Assembly: GCF_042853465.1 (NCBI RefSeq) | Contig: NZ_AP031497.1 | Coordinates: 2,666,001-2,730,000 of the forward strand | Source of the DNA: Simiduia litorea | GTDB taxonomy: Bacteria; Pseudomonadota; Gammaproteobacteria; Pseudomonadales; Cellvibrionaceae | Length of the DNA: 64,000 nucleotides | Direction: 5' to 3' | In this document: positions 36,190-45,098 of the stretch, one piece after another | Layout: each line of letters begins with the position of its first letter | How positions within the stretch are numbered: the first letter of the stretch is position 1 | Program-made: the position numbers and the translations under genes | The notes under the pieces: model-generated | Databases searched by the model: none | What the model saw: only the letters and a program-made list of their open reading frames with translations | Told to the model about the DNA's origin: nothing

Positions 36190-36921
36190 TTAATTACAAC
36201 CATCGGCATCGCAGGCTGGTGCATTGGTTGTTGACGACTGGCCGCTTTGTTCAAGTTGAATAGCCTCTCCATGCACATCGCGAATCGCCTGCATCAAGGT
36301 GTTTGCCTCTTGTGCGCCCGATACACCGTAGCGCCCAATGACAAAAAATGGCACGCCGGAAATACCATATTGCTGAGCGAGCTGCTCATCTTGACGCACG
36401 GCATCGGCAAAATCATCGCCAGACAAAATGGTGGCGGCCTTATGGGCATCCATACCAAGGTTTTGTACCAGCTCAACCATAGCTTTGGTCGACGACAAAT
36501 CTAACCCCTCGCCAAGATAGCCGCGCATTAAACCGTCAGTTAATTTGTGCTGTGCGCCATCAGTTTCACCGGCCCGATCAGTAGAGCCAGCCCACTGAAT
36601 TAAACGATGTGCATCGAACGTATTGGCAATCTGAACACGGTTAAAATCGCAGGGGCCACCGGCCGCCTTGATGGCCCCGGCCATGGTATCGAGCATCTCT
36701 TGTGCCTGAACAATACTGCGACCGTACTTTTTCGCCAAGCGCTCAACATAGGGCGCGCCATCCTTTTCCTTTGGCCGAGGGTCTAACTCAAAGGCGCGCC
36801 AACGAATGTCAACGTCAATGCCTTCTTGCTTCAATTGATTGACCGCAACCGCTAACCGCTGCTTTCCCACAAAACACCAAGGGCAGGCAATATCTGACCA
36901 AATTTCAATAGCGATATTCAT
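36190..36921 (-). CDS. DsbA-family (FrnE-like) oxidoreductase
   Basis: The 243-residue protein has a thioredoxin-fold CXXC (A-C-P-W-C-F-V-G-K) at residues 13-22 and a helical insertion. A cis-Pro loop G-V-P-F-F-V-I and a C-terminal G-A-Q are typical of the FrnE/2-hydroxychromene-isomerase-like DsbA branch. No signal peptide is visible, so it is cytoplasmic. The C-terminal tail ends with two Cys (C-D-A-D-G-C-N). It lies upstream of the peroxiredoxin gene and could form a thiol-redox pair with it. Confidence 0.87.
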   Translation of the reverse strand: MNIAIEIWSDIACPWCFVGKQRLAVAVNQLKQEGIDVDIRWRAFELDPRPKEKDGAPYVERLAKKYGRSIVQAQEMLDTMAGAIKAAGGPCDFNRVQIANTFDAHRLIQWAGSTDRAGETDGAQHKLTDGLMRGYLGEGLDLSSTKAMVELVQNLGMDAHKAATILSGDDFADAVRQDEQLAQQYGISGVPFFVIGRYGVSGAQEANTLMQAIRDVHGEAIQLEQSGQSSTTNAPACDADGCN

Positions 36922-37197
36922 ACAACAAAACCCCTTGAAAACACTGTATTAGATACCAGACATTATGGTGTGAACACTTCATTTTGAAGAAAAAACCCAA
37001 TTATCTAAGCTCTAGAGTCGAGCCAAACGGATTTGTTGCAAACATCATTAAATTTAGTTGGATTGATCTCCTGCACCGCTACTGCAGAACGAAAATTTTA
37101 ATAGTTGGACAGAGACACTCGTTTTACGGCTCTCAACACGCATTTATACTCAGCGAGCCAATCACGGATTACTCTCAGGGAAACTTTGCACCCTCAC

Positions 37198-38103
37198 TTA
37201 CAAACTAATATTATCTGGCGAGGTACTTAGGTTTTTAGCCGCCGTCAGTCTTTTTGCTGCAAAGCGATAAACGAGGAAAAGAAATGCACACACGATACCT
37301 GTCGCAAACCCAGATAAATGCGATTCATAGCTAATATTGTCGAACTCATCATTGAGAGAAAGCCCATAGATATCCAAAGCGATATAAAACGGAACTAACA
37401 AAAATATAGGCAAGCGAATGGTTTTAACAAAGACTAAAAGCCAACACCAAACATAAGCTTTACTCCTTGGGTAGACACATAATACGAATCCCATCAACGC
37501 ACTGATCAAGCCCGATAGACCGAGTAGTGGCAAGGTAGAGCCGACACCTAGAAGGTTGTATTGATATTCGAGAGCAACCACCACACAAGTCGCCGCCGAG
37601 AAAAGAAGGTATAACAGCGAACCAAGTGTCTGCTCGACCGCCAACGAAAAGGCAAAAAAGAAGACAAGGTTGAAAGCGAGATGTTGCCAATCGGCGTGCG
37701 AAATAGCTGAAGTAAAGTAATTAACCAACTTCGGTGCTTTCGGATCAAACCACATCTCCGAAGTAATTGACCCTGGAACTATTTCTCGAAACCGCACCAC
37801 TTCAGACACCAATGCATCGCGCTGAAAGGTATTCACCACATAATCATCTAGGTGGGTTTTTGTCATTTCTAAATCGAAGAAAAATTGACTACAGGAACTG
37901 ATTTCTCCTTCGAGGATGAGCGTAGAAAGCACAGGCTTTACTTCTGCGCTGAGTTCCGCCTGACAAAAATGCAATACATCCCATACAAACTGTTGGTTGC
38001 CGTAAAGCTGAATACTAAACACCAGAAAACACAGCACACCAATAATCAGTGTCAAGACCGGAGCACCGGTTAGGCGTAGGTCTAGCCTATAAGGAAAAAA
38101 CAT
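37198..38103 (-). CDS. Rhomboid-family intramembrane serine protease
   Basis: The 301-residue product starts at ATG 38103; the frame extends to 38190 without a membrane feature. One membrane helix (about 17-33) is followed by a luminal segment of about 100 residues. The rhomboid core contains H-L-A-F-N (141-145), the nucleophile G-L-S-G with Ser197, and the general base His262 in S-H-L-S-G-F. GxSG and SH..G are the rhomboid catalytic dyad. The insert between helix 1 and the core is longer than in GlpG. Substrate is unknown. The gene is monocistronic and divergent from the TM2 gene. Confidence 0.85.
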   Translation of the reverse strand: MFFPYRLDLRLTGAPVLTLIIGVLCFLVFSIQLYGNQQFVWDVLHFCQAELSAEVKPVLSTLILEGEISSCSQFFFDLEMTKTHLDDYVVNTFQRDALVSEVVRFREIVPGSITSEMWFDPKAPKLVNYFTSAISHADWQHLAFNLVFFFAFSLAVEQTLGSLLYLLFSAATCVVVALEYQYNLLGVGSTLPLLGLSGLISALMGFVLCVYPRSKAYVWCWLLVFVKTIRLPIFLLVPFYIALDIYGLSLNDEFDNISYESHLSGFATGIVCAFLFLVYRFAAKRLTAAKNLSTSPDNISL

Positions 38104-38293
38104 CGCAAGTCGTCCCCAATACTTTGTTTGGCACTCGAATTCATTAAGTACTTTATACCAGTGTAAGCTTACACCGCAAATTCCAATCACTTTGGCTCTC
38201 AGACGGTTTTTCCGCCTCGGCTTTGTGATAATGTCGGGTTAGATTTGGCGTTACATTAGCCAATTATCAGTTTATAGCGGAGAATGTCACCAC

Positions 38294-38689
38294 ATGGAAT
38301 ACAAGGCAAACACCCACAGTAAAGCGATTGGCTACCTGCTATGGATTTTTGGCTTTATGGGTGCTCATCGCTTTTATTATGGCCGCCCGCTATCGGGCAC
38401 CCTGTACTTTTTTACCCTAGGGTTGTTTTTTATCGGTTGGATTGTCGATCTTTTTCTGATTCCAAGCATGGATGACGCGGCCGATAGACGCTACGTTTCC
38501 GGAGAAATCGACTACAACATTACCTGGATTCTACTCACCTTCCTTGGCATCTTCGGCGCCCATCGACTCTATATGGGCAAGTGGATCACCGCCATTATCT
38601 GGTTCTTTACCTGCGGCTTTTTCCTCCTAGGATACCTGTACGATTACTGGACGCTCAATGAGCAAATTGATGAGGTGAACGCAGCCTAG
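38294..38689 (+). CDS. Tandem TM2-domain membrane protein
   Basis: The 131-residue protein has two copies of the TM2 unit. Unit 1 (about 10-55) is G-F-M-G-A-H-R-F-Y-Y-G with two membrane helices and a W-I-V-D-L end. Unit 2 (about 75-120) is G-I-F-G-A-H-R-L-Y-M-G with the same layout. TM2 proteins are small inner-membrane proteins of unknown function. A gap of 79 bases separates it from the next gene. Confidence 0.85.
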   Translation: MEYKANTHSKAIGYLLWIFGFMGAHRFYYGRPLSGTLYFFTLGLFFIGWIVDLFLIPSMDDAADRRYVSGEIDYNITWILLTFLGIFGAHRLYMGKWITAIIWFFTCGFFLLGYLYDYWTLNEQIDEVNAA

Positions 38690-38767
38690 CCAAAAAGCTC
38701 GGCTGCGTATCAAATAACAGGTAGGCACCGCTATCGATAAAACCCGTACCGAGGCTATAATCGCCTC

Positions 38768-39028
38768 ATGATACGAAACATTTTTCTTACCACCAGTATC
38801 ACCTTGTCGATCTGGTACATTCTACTTGCTTGGGATTTAGCCGCTGGCCGAGCACCGGCGTGGTTGGCGCCGGCCATCAAAGAGCTAGCCGCCTTTCAAA
38901 ATGGCGCGCTGTTGCTGATCGCCGCCTTGGTGCCACTTATTCTCTTTTGGGCGTGGATTAATAAGTGTCTGGATTATTTTGCTTTCAAAAAATTGGCCCA
39001 AGAAATTCGCGCTAAACGCAGCTTGTAA
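38768..39028 (+). CDS. Small membrane protein of unknown function
   Basis: The 86-residue protein has two predicted membrane helices, at about 4-26 and 43-65, and a basic C-terminal tail (K-K-L-A-Q-E-I-R-A-K-R). No known family was recognised. It lies 79 bases after the TM2 gene on the same strand. Confidence 0.6.
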   Translation: MIRNIFLTTSITLSIWYILLAWDLAAGRAPAWLAPAIKELAAFQNGALLLIAALVPLILFWAWINKCLDYFAFKKLAQEIRAKRSL

Positions 39029-39134
39029 CCTTGTTATTTCACACCGTGTATTCGGAGCCTAAGACATGCAAAACGGACTGGCAATTCGCGCTTAGGCCGG
39101 TATACGCCGTACTCACTTCGAAAGGGGTATCGTC

Positions 39135-39446
39135 ATGAAAACCGCAATACGCTTAGGCTTGATCTTACCGCTTGTACTGTTGACGGGTTGTATGTCTGCC
39201 ATTGCGATTAATAACCAAGACAATGAGAACTGTCAGCAGGTCGAGCATTGCAGCAATATCGGCAAAGCGATCTCAACCGATATTGCGCTGACTACAGCTA
39301 TAGCTGAAGAAGTGCTCTCGACCCTCGAAAAACCTAAACCACTGCCCGCCCGTCATCATGCCGTTTGCGATATCGAGACCCAACAAAAAATATGCAGCGC
39401 TATAGACGGTTGTCGCTGTGCGCCGTTAAAGCCCGACGTGCAATAG
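39135..39446 (+). CDS. Small cysteine-rich lipoprotein
   Basis: The 103-residue protein has a lipobox L-L-T-G-C near residue 19. Seven further cysteines in the mature part suggest disulfides. The C-terminus C-D-I-E-T-Q-Q-K-I-C is followed by C-R-C. The start is preceded by AAGG. No family was recognised. It is exported and probably outer-membrane anchored. Confidence 0.6.
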   Translation: MKTAIRLGLILPLVLLTGCMSAIAINNQDNENCQQVEHCSNIGKAISTDIALTTAIAEEVLSTLEKPKPLPARHHAVCDIETQQKICSAIDGCRCAPLKPDVQ

Positions 39447-39538
39447 TCACGCAAGGGAGATTCCCCATCCAAATTTTCAGCCATGAATCAAAGTCTGTGT
39501 GGTAGCATGCCCCACCCTGATGACATCGACCTATTGCC

Positions 39539-40228
39539 ATGACCCCTTGGACGCACCTCGACACCGCCATCATCCCCAATGGCGGTGGTGAACTGAAACT
39601 TTCCCGACGCGGCGATGAGTTTTCTATACGCCTTTCCGGCATTCGCGGCGAGCTAATGAATAGCCGGGTATTCGGCTCGGAGCAGGCCTTAGCTGACTTA
39701 GGTTGCGAAAGGTTTAAAACAACGGCGAATGCCCGCGTCTTAGTCGGCGGATTGGGTATGGGTTATACCCTTGCTGCCGCTCTGAATACCGTTTCAGATT
39801 CTTCCACCGTTACTGTGGCGGAGCTCATTCCCGAAGTCGTTAAGTGGAACCAAGGCGAATTGGGCAACTGTGCCGGTAGGCCACTCGACGATATGCGCTC
39901 GCGGGTTTACTTAGGTGATGTAGCCGATCTGTTCGACAACAAACCCGCATCTTTCGATGCGATCTTGCTGGATGTGGATAACGGCCCTGAGGGTTTAACC
40001 CAGTCCGATAACCATTGGCTCTATTCGCTCGACGGCCTGAAAGCGATTTACCAAACACTGTCGAGCGAAGGTCGGCTCGCTATCTGGTCGGCTGGCCCCG
40101 ACTCGCTTTTTGTGACGCGTTTAAAAAAGGCGAAATTTAACGTCTCTGTGCGCACAGTCAGGGCTCGCGCTGGCAAAGGCAGTCGGCATACAATTTTCCT
40201 TGCACAGAAAGGCCTAGCCATATTTTAG
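39539..40228 (+). CDS. Spermidine-synthase-like methyltransferase-fold protein
   Basis: The 229-residue protein has a Rossmann-type SAM-binding region V-G-G-L-G-M-G-Y-T near residue 62, an acidic strand A-E-L-I-P-E-V near 85 and D-A-I-L-L-D-V-D-N-G near 140. It resembles short spermine/spermidine synthase homologues. The N-terminal tetramerisation beta-hairpin of true SpeE appears reduced, so polyamine synthesis is not assured; methyltransferase activity on another substrate is possible. Confidence 0.7.
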   Translation: MTPWTHLDTAIIPNGGGELKLSRRGDEFSIRLSGIRGELMNSRVFGSEQALADLGCERFKTTANARVLVGGLGMGYTLAAALNTVSDSSTVTVAELIPEVVKWNQGELGNCAGRPLDDMRSRVYLGDVADLFDNKPASFDAILLDVDNGPEGLTQSDNHWLYSLDGLKAIYQTLSSEGRLAIWSAGPDSLFVTRLKKAKFNVSVRTVRARAGKGSRHTIFLAQKGLAIF

Positions 40229-40334
40229 TGCGCGCATTTTGTTTTTTTAAGAAAATTGGCACCTGGATTGTTGCCATGACATAATATTTCGTAACACATC
40301 ATCCAACGTATAAACCACGCTAAAGGGAATTACT

Positions 40335-40832
40335 ATGAAAATACACCTAAATATCTTCTGTTTAAGCCTACTTTTGGCTGCCTCTGTCAGCTTTGCAGAT
40401 GCGCCCATTCAAGTAAAAAAGCACATTAGCTTCTCCGCAGAATCTAACGCACCACAAAAAGTACAGGATGAATGCAATCTTCAAACGCAGGTGCCGTCAT
40501 ACCTTTCTGCCTATGCCAAAAAAGCGGTGACCTTAGTGGATGGTGATTTCACGGCTGAAGGCAAACAGTTAAAGCTGGAAATTACCAGTGCGTTTGCTCC
40601 CGGTGGTGGCGCCTGGTCTGGCGCTAAAAGTGTGGAAGTCACCGGTGAGCTCATGGAAAATGGCAAAGTTATTGGTAGCTTTATCGGTTCGCGCTACTCA
40701 ACTGGCGGTATGTTTGGTGGATTAAAAGGCACCTGCTCAATCACCGCACGCTGCGCCAAGGCGATAGCCAAAGACATCTCCATTTGGTTAAAAAATCCAA
40801 CTATCGACGCCCGACTCGGTGACTCCAACTAA
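40335..40832 (+). CDS. Hypothetical secreted protein
   Basis: The 165-residue protein has a clear signal peptide to S-F-A-D-A. The mature part has three cysteines (E-C-N, G-T-C-S, A-R-C) and a Gly-rich G-G-M-F-G-G-L-K-G segment near 125-135. It has the length and Gly-rich end of lipid-associated DUF4410-like proteins, but similarity is weak. Function is unknown. It ends at a strong terminator. Confidence 0.6.
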   Translation: MKIHLNIFCLSLLLAASVSFADAPIQVKKHISFSAESNAPQKVQDECNLQTQVPSYLSAYAKKAVTLVDGDFTAEGKQLKLEITSAFAPGGGAWSGAKSVEVTGELMENGKVIGSFIGSRYSTGGMFGGLKGTCSITARCAKAIAKDISIWLKNPTIDARLGDSN

Positions 40833-40841
40833 TAATCCGCT

Positions 40842-40876
40842 TGGGATCACTAAACATTAGTGATCCCATTATTTTT
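40842..40876 (+). terminator. Intrinsic terminator
   Basis: A perfect 12-bp stem (TGGGATCACTAA at 40842-40853, TTAGTGATCCCA at 40857-40868) with loop ACA is followed by TTATTTTTT. It lies ten bases after the preceding stop codon. Confidence 0.88.
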
Positions 40877-40947
40877 TAAGCTCAATGAAAGCCTTTGCTT
40901 GCTCACAAACCTACTGTGTCAATTCGCATTAAAAACACTGTTCACGC

Positions 40948-41814
40948 TTAATCTATCAGCTTTAAAAAATCAGACGGTGCCGGTGTTTCAAACTCCAGTT
41001 TTATTCGGCTCGTCGGGTGCACTAACTTCAAGCGCAGCGCGTGCAAGCCTAAGCGATCGCCGCCTTGGCCGTAGCGAGGGTCGCCAATCACGGGATGGCC
41101 AAGCCACGCTAAATGTGCCCGAATTTGATGTTGACGACCGGTTTCCAACTGCACGTGCAATAAACTACGCCCCTTTTGAGTCTTAGCTGTTTGGTAATGG
41201 GTAATAGCCGGCTTGGCATCGGGGTGCTCGCCCACATGCATAAAATAGAATTGTTCATCGAGGCGAAGTGGCTGATCAATGGTGCCGCTTTTTTGTTCAG
41301 GCTGACCTTGTACCACGGCCAAGTAAGTTTTTTCGGCTTGCGCCCATTTCGCTATCACCGCCTCGCGTATTTCACTGGAGGTAGCAAACAGTAAAACGCC
41401 AGAAGTATCTCGATCTAAACGATGCACGGGCCAAAGTTTTATTTCGCGATCCCGACGCGACAATTGGTGGCGCAATATGGCCAAGGCATTATGCTTGTTA
41501 TCGTCGGCCGTGCTGACTGAGAGTAAGCCTGCGGGTTTATTAATGGCCACCAAATCGTGATCCTGATAAAGCACCTCAATGGGTTGGCTACGCAACTGAT
41601 GGGCTCTCGCTTCAGGTGATTTTGGCGCGGCATCTATCTCTAGCTGATCACCGCTATTCACCTGGAAATCATGTTTCTTAACCGTATTACCATTGACACT
41701 GATGCAACCGGCTTTTAAACGCTGCTTAAGCGTGGTGCGCGACCAATCGGGCAATCGCTCCACCAAATAGGGCAGTAGCGCAGCCGTTTGATCAGCCTGA
41801 ATTTTTTGCGACAT
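40948..41814 (-). CDS. RluA-family pseudouridine synthase
   Basis: The 288-residue protein has an N-terminal S4 RNA-binding domain (about 15-75) and a pseudouridine synthase core with the catalytic Asp in H-R-L-D-R-D-T-S-G. R-Q-H-Q-I-R-A-H-L follows about 110 residues later. It isomerises uridine in rRNA or tRNA. The target (RluA, RluC or RluD type) cannot be fixed from this. It is convergent with the secreted-protein gene. Confidence 0.93.
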   Translation of the reverse strand: MSQKIQADQTAALLPYLVERLPDWSRTTLKQRLKAGCISVNGNTVKKHDFQVNSGDQLEIDAAPKSPEARAHQLRSQPIEVLYQDHDLVAINKPAGLLSVSTADDNKHNALAILRHQLSRRDREIKLWPVHRLDRDTSGVLLFATSSEIREAVIAKWAQAEKTYLAVVQGQPEQKSGTIDQPLRLDEQFYFMHVGEHPDAKPAITHYQTAKTQKGRSLLHVQLETGRQHQIRAHLAWLGHPVIGDPRYGQGGDRLGLHALRLKLVHPTSRIKLEFETPAPSDFLKLID

Positions 41815-42018
41815 AGTAAAAACCTAAGAAAGAGGTGCGGCTAGCAAGTAACCGCCAAGGAATATGAACGCTAGTTTACCGCCTCGCGTGCGCACTACCA
41901 ACCTATCGATTAGGGTTTTAACTGCGTTGATCGTCTCACTCCTAGACTCACTCAGCTAAACTAGGGGCCCGTTGGGCTAAACTCGCCTTTTTTCGCCATC
42001 TTTGGTTTTACATTCGCT

Positions 42019-43011
42019 ATGGTTATCCGCTCAAACTCCGTTGCTCTTACCCTACTCATTCTTGTTTGCGCTATCTGGGGCGTTGGCTTTGTGGTCACAG
42101 AGCATGCGCTCGGCAAGCTCAGCACTCAGGCCCTAAATGCACTGCGCTTTGCCATCGCAGCGTTGAGCCTCGTGCCGCTTTGGCTCTCGCTCAGACACAG
42201 AGAGCCAATACCCGATTGTCCTCGCTTGGTGCGTGGCAGCTTGAGCTTAGGCTTCCTTCTATTTATCGCCTTTTACGCCCAAACCGAAGGCTTGCGCTTC
42301 ACTAGCGTCTCCAACGCAGGCTTTATCACCGGCATGTTGGTGCCGTTGGTACCGCTACTCAGCTGGCTAGCCTTTCGCCACAAAATCACCAAGGCCGGCT
42401 GGATCGCCGTTTGCCTATCTACAGCGGGCCTCTATGGCTTGACGGGTGGTGCGAATACCGCGCTCAACAAAGGTGACATTTTAGTATTGATCGGCGCCAT
42501 CGCGTTCGCCAGCCACATTGTGCTGACGGGCCACTACGCGCAAAAGCTGCCGATTATCAGCCTCAGTATTTTGCAAATGTTAGCGGTGTCTATTTACAGT
42601 CTCTTGGCTTCGTGGCTGTTTGATCACGACCCAAGCAAAACACTCTTCTCACTAAACCCCGAACATTGGCTGCAACTCCTATCACCCGACATTATTGGTG
42701 CCTTTCTTTGGATGGGCTTGCTGTCAACGGCGTTTGGGTTCTGGGTGCAAACCAGCTGCCAAAAAACCTTAGAAGCGCACAAAGTCGCGCTTGTCTTCGC
42801 TTTAGAGCCCATTTTCGCTCACGTGGCCGGCGCCATATGGCTCGACGAACGGCTCGGCCTAATGGGGTGGTTTGGCGCAGCGGCGATTATCGCAGGCATG
42901 TTGGTTGCGGAATTAGGTGATCGGAAATCGGCAACATTGCACCCAGTAGACTTAGCGGCGGCGCCAGACCCTATGGCCGAGCCTTTGGAATCGAATCAAC
43001 CACGGCAATAA
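42019..43011 (+). CDS. EamA-family (DMT superfamily) transporter
   Basis: The 330-residue protein has ten predicted membrane helices in two EamA repeats (N-A-L-R-F-A-I-A, and E-P-I-F-A-H-V-A-G in the second half). G-V-G-F-V-V-T-E-H begins repeat one. The C-terminal 40 residues are soluble and Pro/Ala-rich. It exports or imports small metabolites; the substrate is not predictable. Confidence 0.88.
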   Translation: MVIRSNSVALTLLILVCAIWGVGFVVTEHALGKLSTQALNALRFAIAALSLVPLWLSLRHREPIPDCPRLVRGSLSLGFLLFIAFYAQTEGLRFTSVSNAGFITGMLVPLVPLLSWLAFRHKITKAGWIAVCLSTAGLYGLTGGANTALNKGDILVLIGAIAFASHIVLTGHYAQKLPIISLSILQMLAVSIYSLLASWLFDHDPSKTLFSLNPEHWLQLLSPDIIGAFLWMGLLSTAFGFWVQTSCQKTLEAHKVALVFALEPIFAHVAGAIWLDERLGLMGWFGAAAIIAGMLVAELGDRKSATLHPVDLAAAPDPMAEPLESNQPRQ

Positions 43012-43177
43012 ATTGTCGAACATTCAACTAGTTAGGTCGTACAGACAATAGATTGACCAAGGTGAAATATGCGGGCAACTAGGATAAAGTGGCCGTTTAT
43101 TCGCACAACAATAGAGCGCCCTAACAAGGCTGTCTTTCTAACCGCCTACTGGGCAACGTAAACCACAAGGATGTCAC

Positions 43178-43849
43178 ATGTTAATTGGACACTACAGTGC
43201 TGCCTTAGCGGCAAAATCTCTCAAGCCCGAGCTACCTCTCTGGCAACTGTTTATCGCCGCGCAATTAGTTGATATTGTTTGGGCACTGCTCGTATTTAGC
43301 AACATCGAACACATGCACATTGACCCTAGCTTGAAATCAAACCCGCTAGACCTGTATTACATGCCCTTTACCCATAGCTTACTCGCCACCGCCATGTGGA
43401 CATTAGTCAGCCTACTTTGTATCTGGCTCGCGTTTAAACAACGCTACGGACATGCACTGTTATTAGCAGCCGTGGTCGGATCGCATTGGTTTTTAGATTT
43501 TATTGTGCATCGCCCCGACCTTCTACTCTATGACGATATCAAGGTCGGCTTAGCGCTCTGGGATACACCCTTGCTCGCCATGACCGTGGAGTTTGCGCTA
43601 TTTACCGGTGCAGCCATCTGGCTACTAAGAACCCTTAACAGGGCTGAGGCAAAATTTCTAAACGCCTTCACCACGCTATTTATCGCCATGGCAGTATTTT
43701 TAGTAGCCAATTATTTTGTGCCTATGCCCACCGATAAAGCCATGGTTTTAATCAGTGCCCTGGCGATTTACGCGATATTGCCGGCACTGGCCTATTGGCT
43801 AGAATGCCATCGCCACCGAAAAACAGATGGAGAACTCATTGCCAGTTAA
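43178..43849 (+). CDS. Multi-pass membrane protein of unknown function
   Basis: The 223-residue protein has five or six membrane helices. H-Y-S-A-A-L-A at the N-terminus, P-F-T-H-S-L-L near residue 67 and V-G-S-H-W-F-L-D-F near 105 carry histidines and an Asp inside or next to helices, resembling the layout of YdjM-like membrane metal-dependent hydrolases. Its end overlaps the next gene by 23 bases. Confidence 0.7.
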   Translation: MLIGHYSAALAAKSLKPELPLWQLFIAAQLVDIVWALLVFSNIEHMHIDPSLKSNPLDLYYMPFTHSLLATAMWTLVSLLCIWLAFKQRYGHALLLAAVVGSHWFLDFIVHRPDLLLYDDIKVGLALWDTPLLAMTVEFALFTGAAIWLLRTLNRAEAKFLNAFTTLFIAMAVFLVANYFVPMPTDKAMVLISALAIYAILPALAYWLECHRHRKTDGELIAS

Positions 43850-44753
43850 CGCCGGCCAACGCCTGATCACATGCCGCCAGCTCATTTCACTGGCGGCCAA
43901 TGTTGTGCTGATCTCGACCGTGTTGTTTGCACCGGCGAGCGATGCCGCAGAAAAGTCATTTTGCTTTGCCATGGCAGAGTCCTATTACGAACAACTCTAC
44001 TGTGAAATTCGCGCCAAGGGCGAAGGTAGTAACCTACCAGCCTTCTATCAATTTAAAAATAACGCCGAGCAAACTCAAGCATTGCTCTTAAAACGACCGG
44101 CGGCAAAGATTGGCGTTGTGGTGAAAGCGCCCACGCTCAACAGCAGCTCGACAAAATCCAACCTTTCACTGCAAGCAAAAAAACCATTAAGCACAGCAAA
44201 TAGGCCAGTCGATAAAGTTCAACATCCGACAAACGAACCCCGAGCGCAGCTGACAAGCCCTGAACCGGCCCTTACTCACAACACACAGGGTTGCAGGCTT
44301 AAAGCCCAACACATTCAGTGTGGGCAACAAGACTACCGCTTGCTCACAAATTTACACAACAAGCGCCTGAGCGATACGGCACTGGCGTCAACAAACAAAA
44401 TGGCATTACCACGCTTTACCGGTAACATGCAGAATGAAGATCAGGTGCGCGAATACCTCTACCTCGCCTATGAACAATACTTGAATCAGATGCGCAGCAT
44501 TGGCTTGGGTGGTGTAACCACCCGCTTTGGAAAATTCAGCTATTTATTTTACGACTATCACGACAAGGGGTTAGACTTTCCCGATCGTTTTGAAACACTA
44601 TTCCACTATTTGAAAAAAGATAAAGCCGCACTAGGTGTATCCGAGCAACCGGCGGATAGCCAAGGTATGACACTGGCGCAATGCGCATGGCTGTCAACCC
44701 AATACTACGTATGCGAGCACGGTAAAAACAACCTCGTCTACGCTACCCAATAA
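43827..44753 (+). CDS. Secreted or periplasmic protein of unknown function
   Basis: The 308-residue protein has a long N-region and signal peptide ending near A-S-D-A-A-E. A short Cys-containing N-terminal segment (K-S-F-C, Y-C-E-I) is followed by a Ser/Thr/Pro-rich linker (about 95-155). A C-terminal domain has C-R-L-K-A-Q-H-I-Q-C and an L-F-H-Y-L-K-K-D-K helix. It starts inside the preceding membrane-protein gene and is presumably co-translated. No family was recognised. Confidence 0.65.
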   Translation: MENSLPVNAGQRLITCRQLISLAANVVLISTVLFAPASDAAEKSFCFAMAESYYEQLYCEIRAKGEGSNLPAFYQFKNNAEQTQALLLKRPAAKIGVVVKAPTLNSSSTKSNLSLQAKKPLSTANRPVDKVQHPTNEPRAQLTSPEPALTHNTQGCRLKAQHIQCGQQDYRLLTNLHNKRLSDTALASTNKMALPRFTGNMQNEDQVREYLYLAYEQYLNQMRSIGLGGVTTRFGKFSYLFYDYHDKGLDFPDRFETLFHYLKKDKAALGVSEQPADSQGMTLAQCAWLSTQYYVCEHGKNNLVYATQ

Positions 44754-44788
44754 GGCTCTAATTGGGCCCAAACCTAGGTTAATCACTT

Positions 44789-45067
44789 ATGAGTAATTTC
44801 ACCAAACAAGACTTAGAGCGGGAAAGTCAATCGGAACTTGGCCAAGGCCATATGTGCACCAATAACATCCATCCGCATCACCTAAAAATATACCGCATCA
44901 AAAAAATTGACGGTAAAGCGCAACAACACTGGGAACTGTTCAGCCTTTGGTTAGCGACGGCGGAAGACGTAGCCAACGGCGATGCCGAGCGCGAAGATGA
45001 GGTGTTGAATTTGAGTTCTATTGAGATTGAATTCTGTCCCTTTTGCGGTACTCAACTCGGTCAATAG
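44789..45067 (+). CDS. Small soluble protein with C-terminal zinc-knuckle remnant
   Basis: The 92-residue protein has no signal peptide. The C-terminus ends F-C-P-F-C-G-T-Q-L-G, a zinc-ribbon-type CXXC, with a single other Cys near 23. It is probably the last gene of a set with the two preceding unknowns, since the gap is 35 bases. Function is unknown. Confidence 0.6.
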   Translation: MSNFTKQDLERESQSELGQGHMCTNNIHPHHLKIYRIKKIDGKAQQHWELFSLWLATAEDVANGDAEREDEVLNLSSIEIEFCPFCGTQLGQ

Positions 45068-45098
45068 ACAATTTTTTCTAAATAAAGGCGCGCCAACT

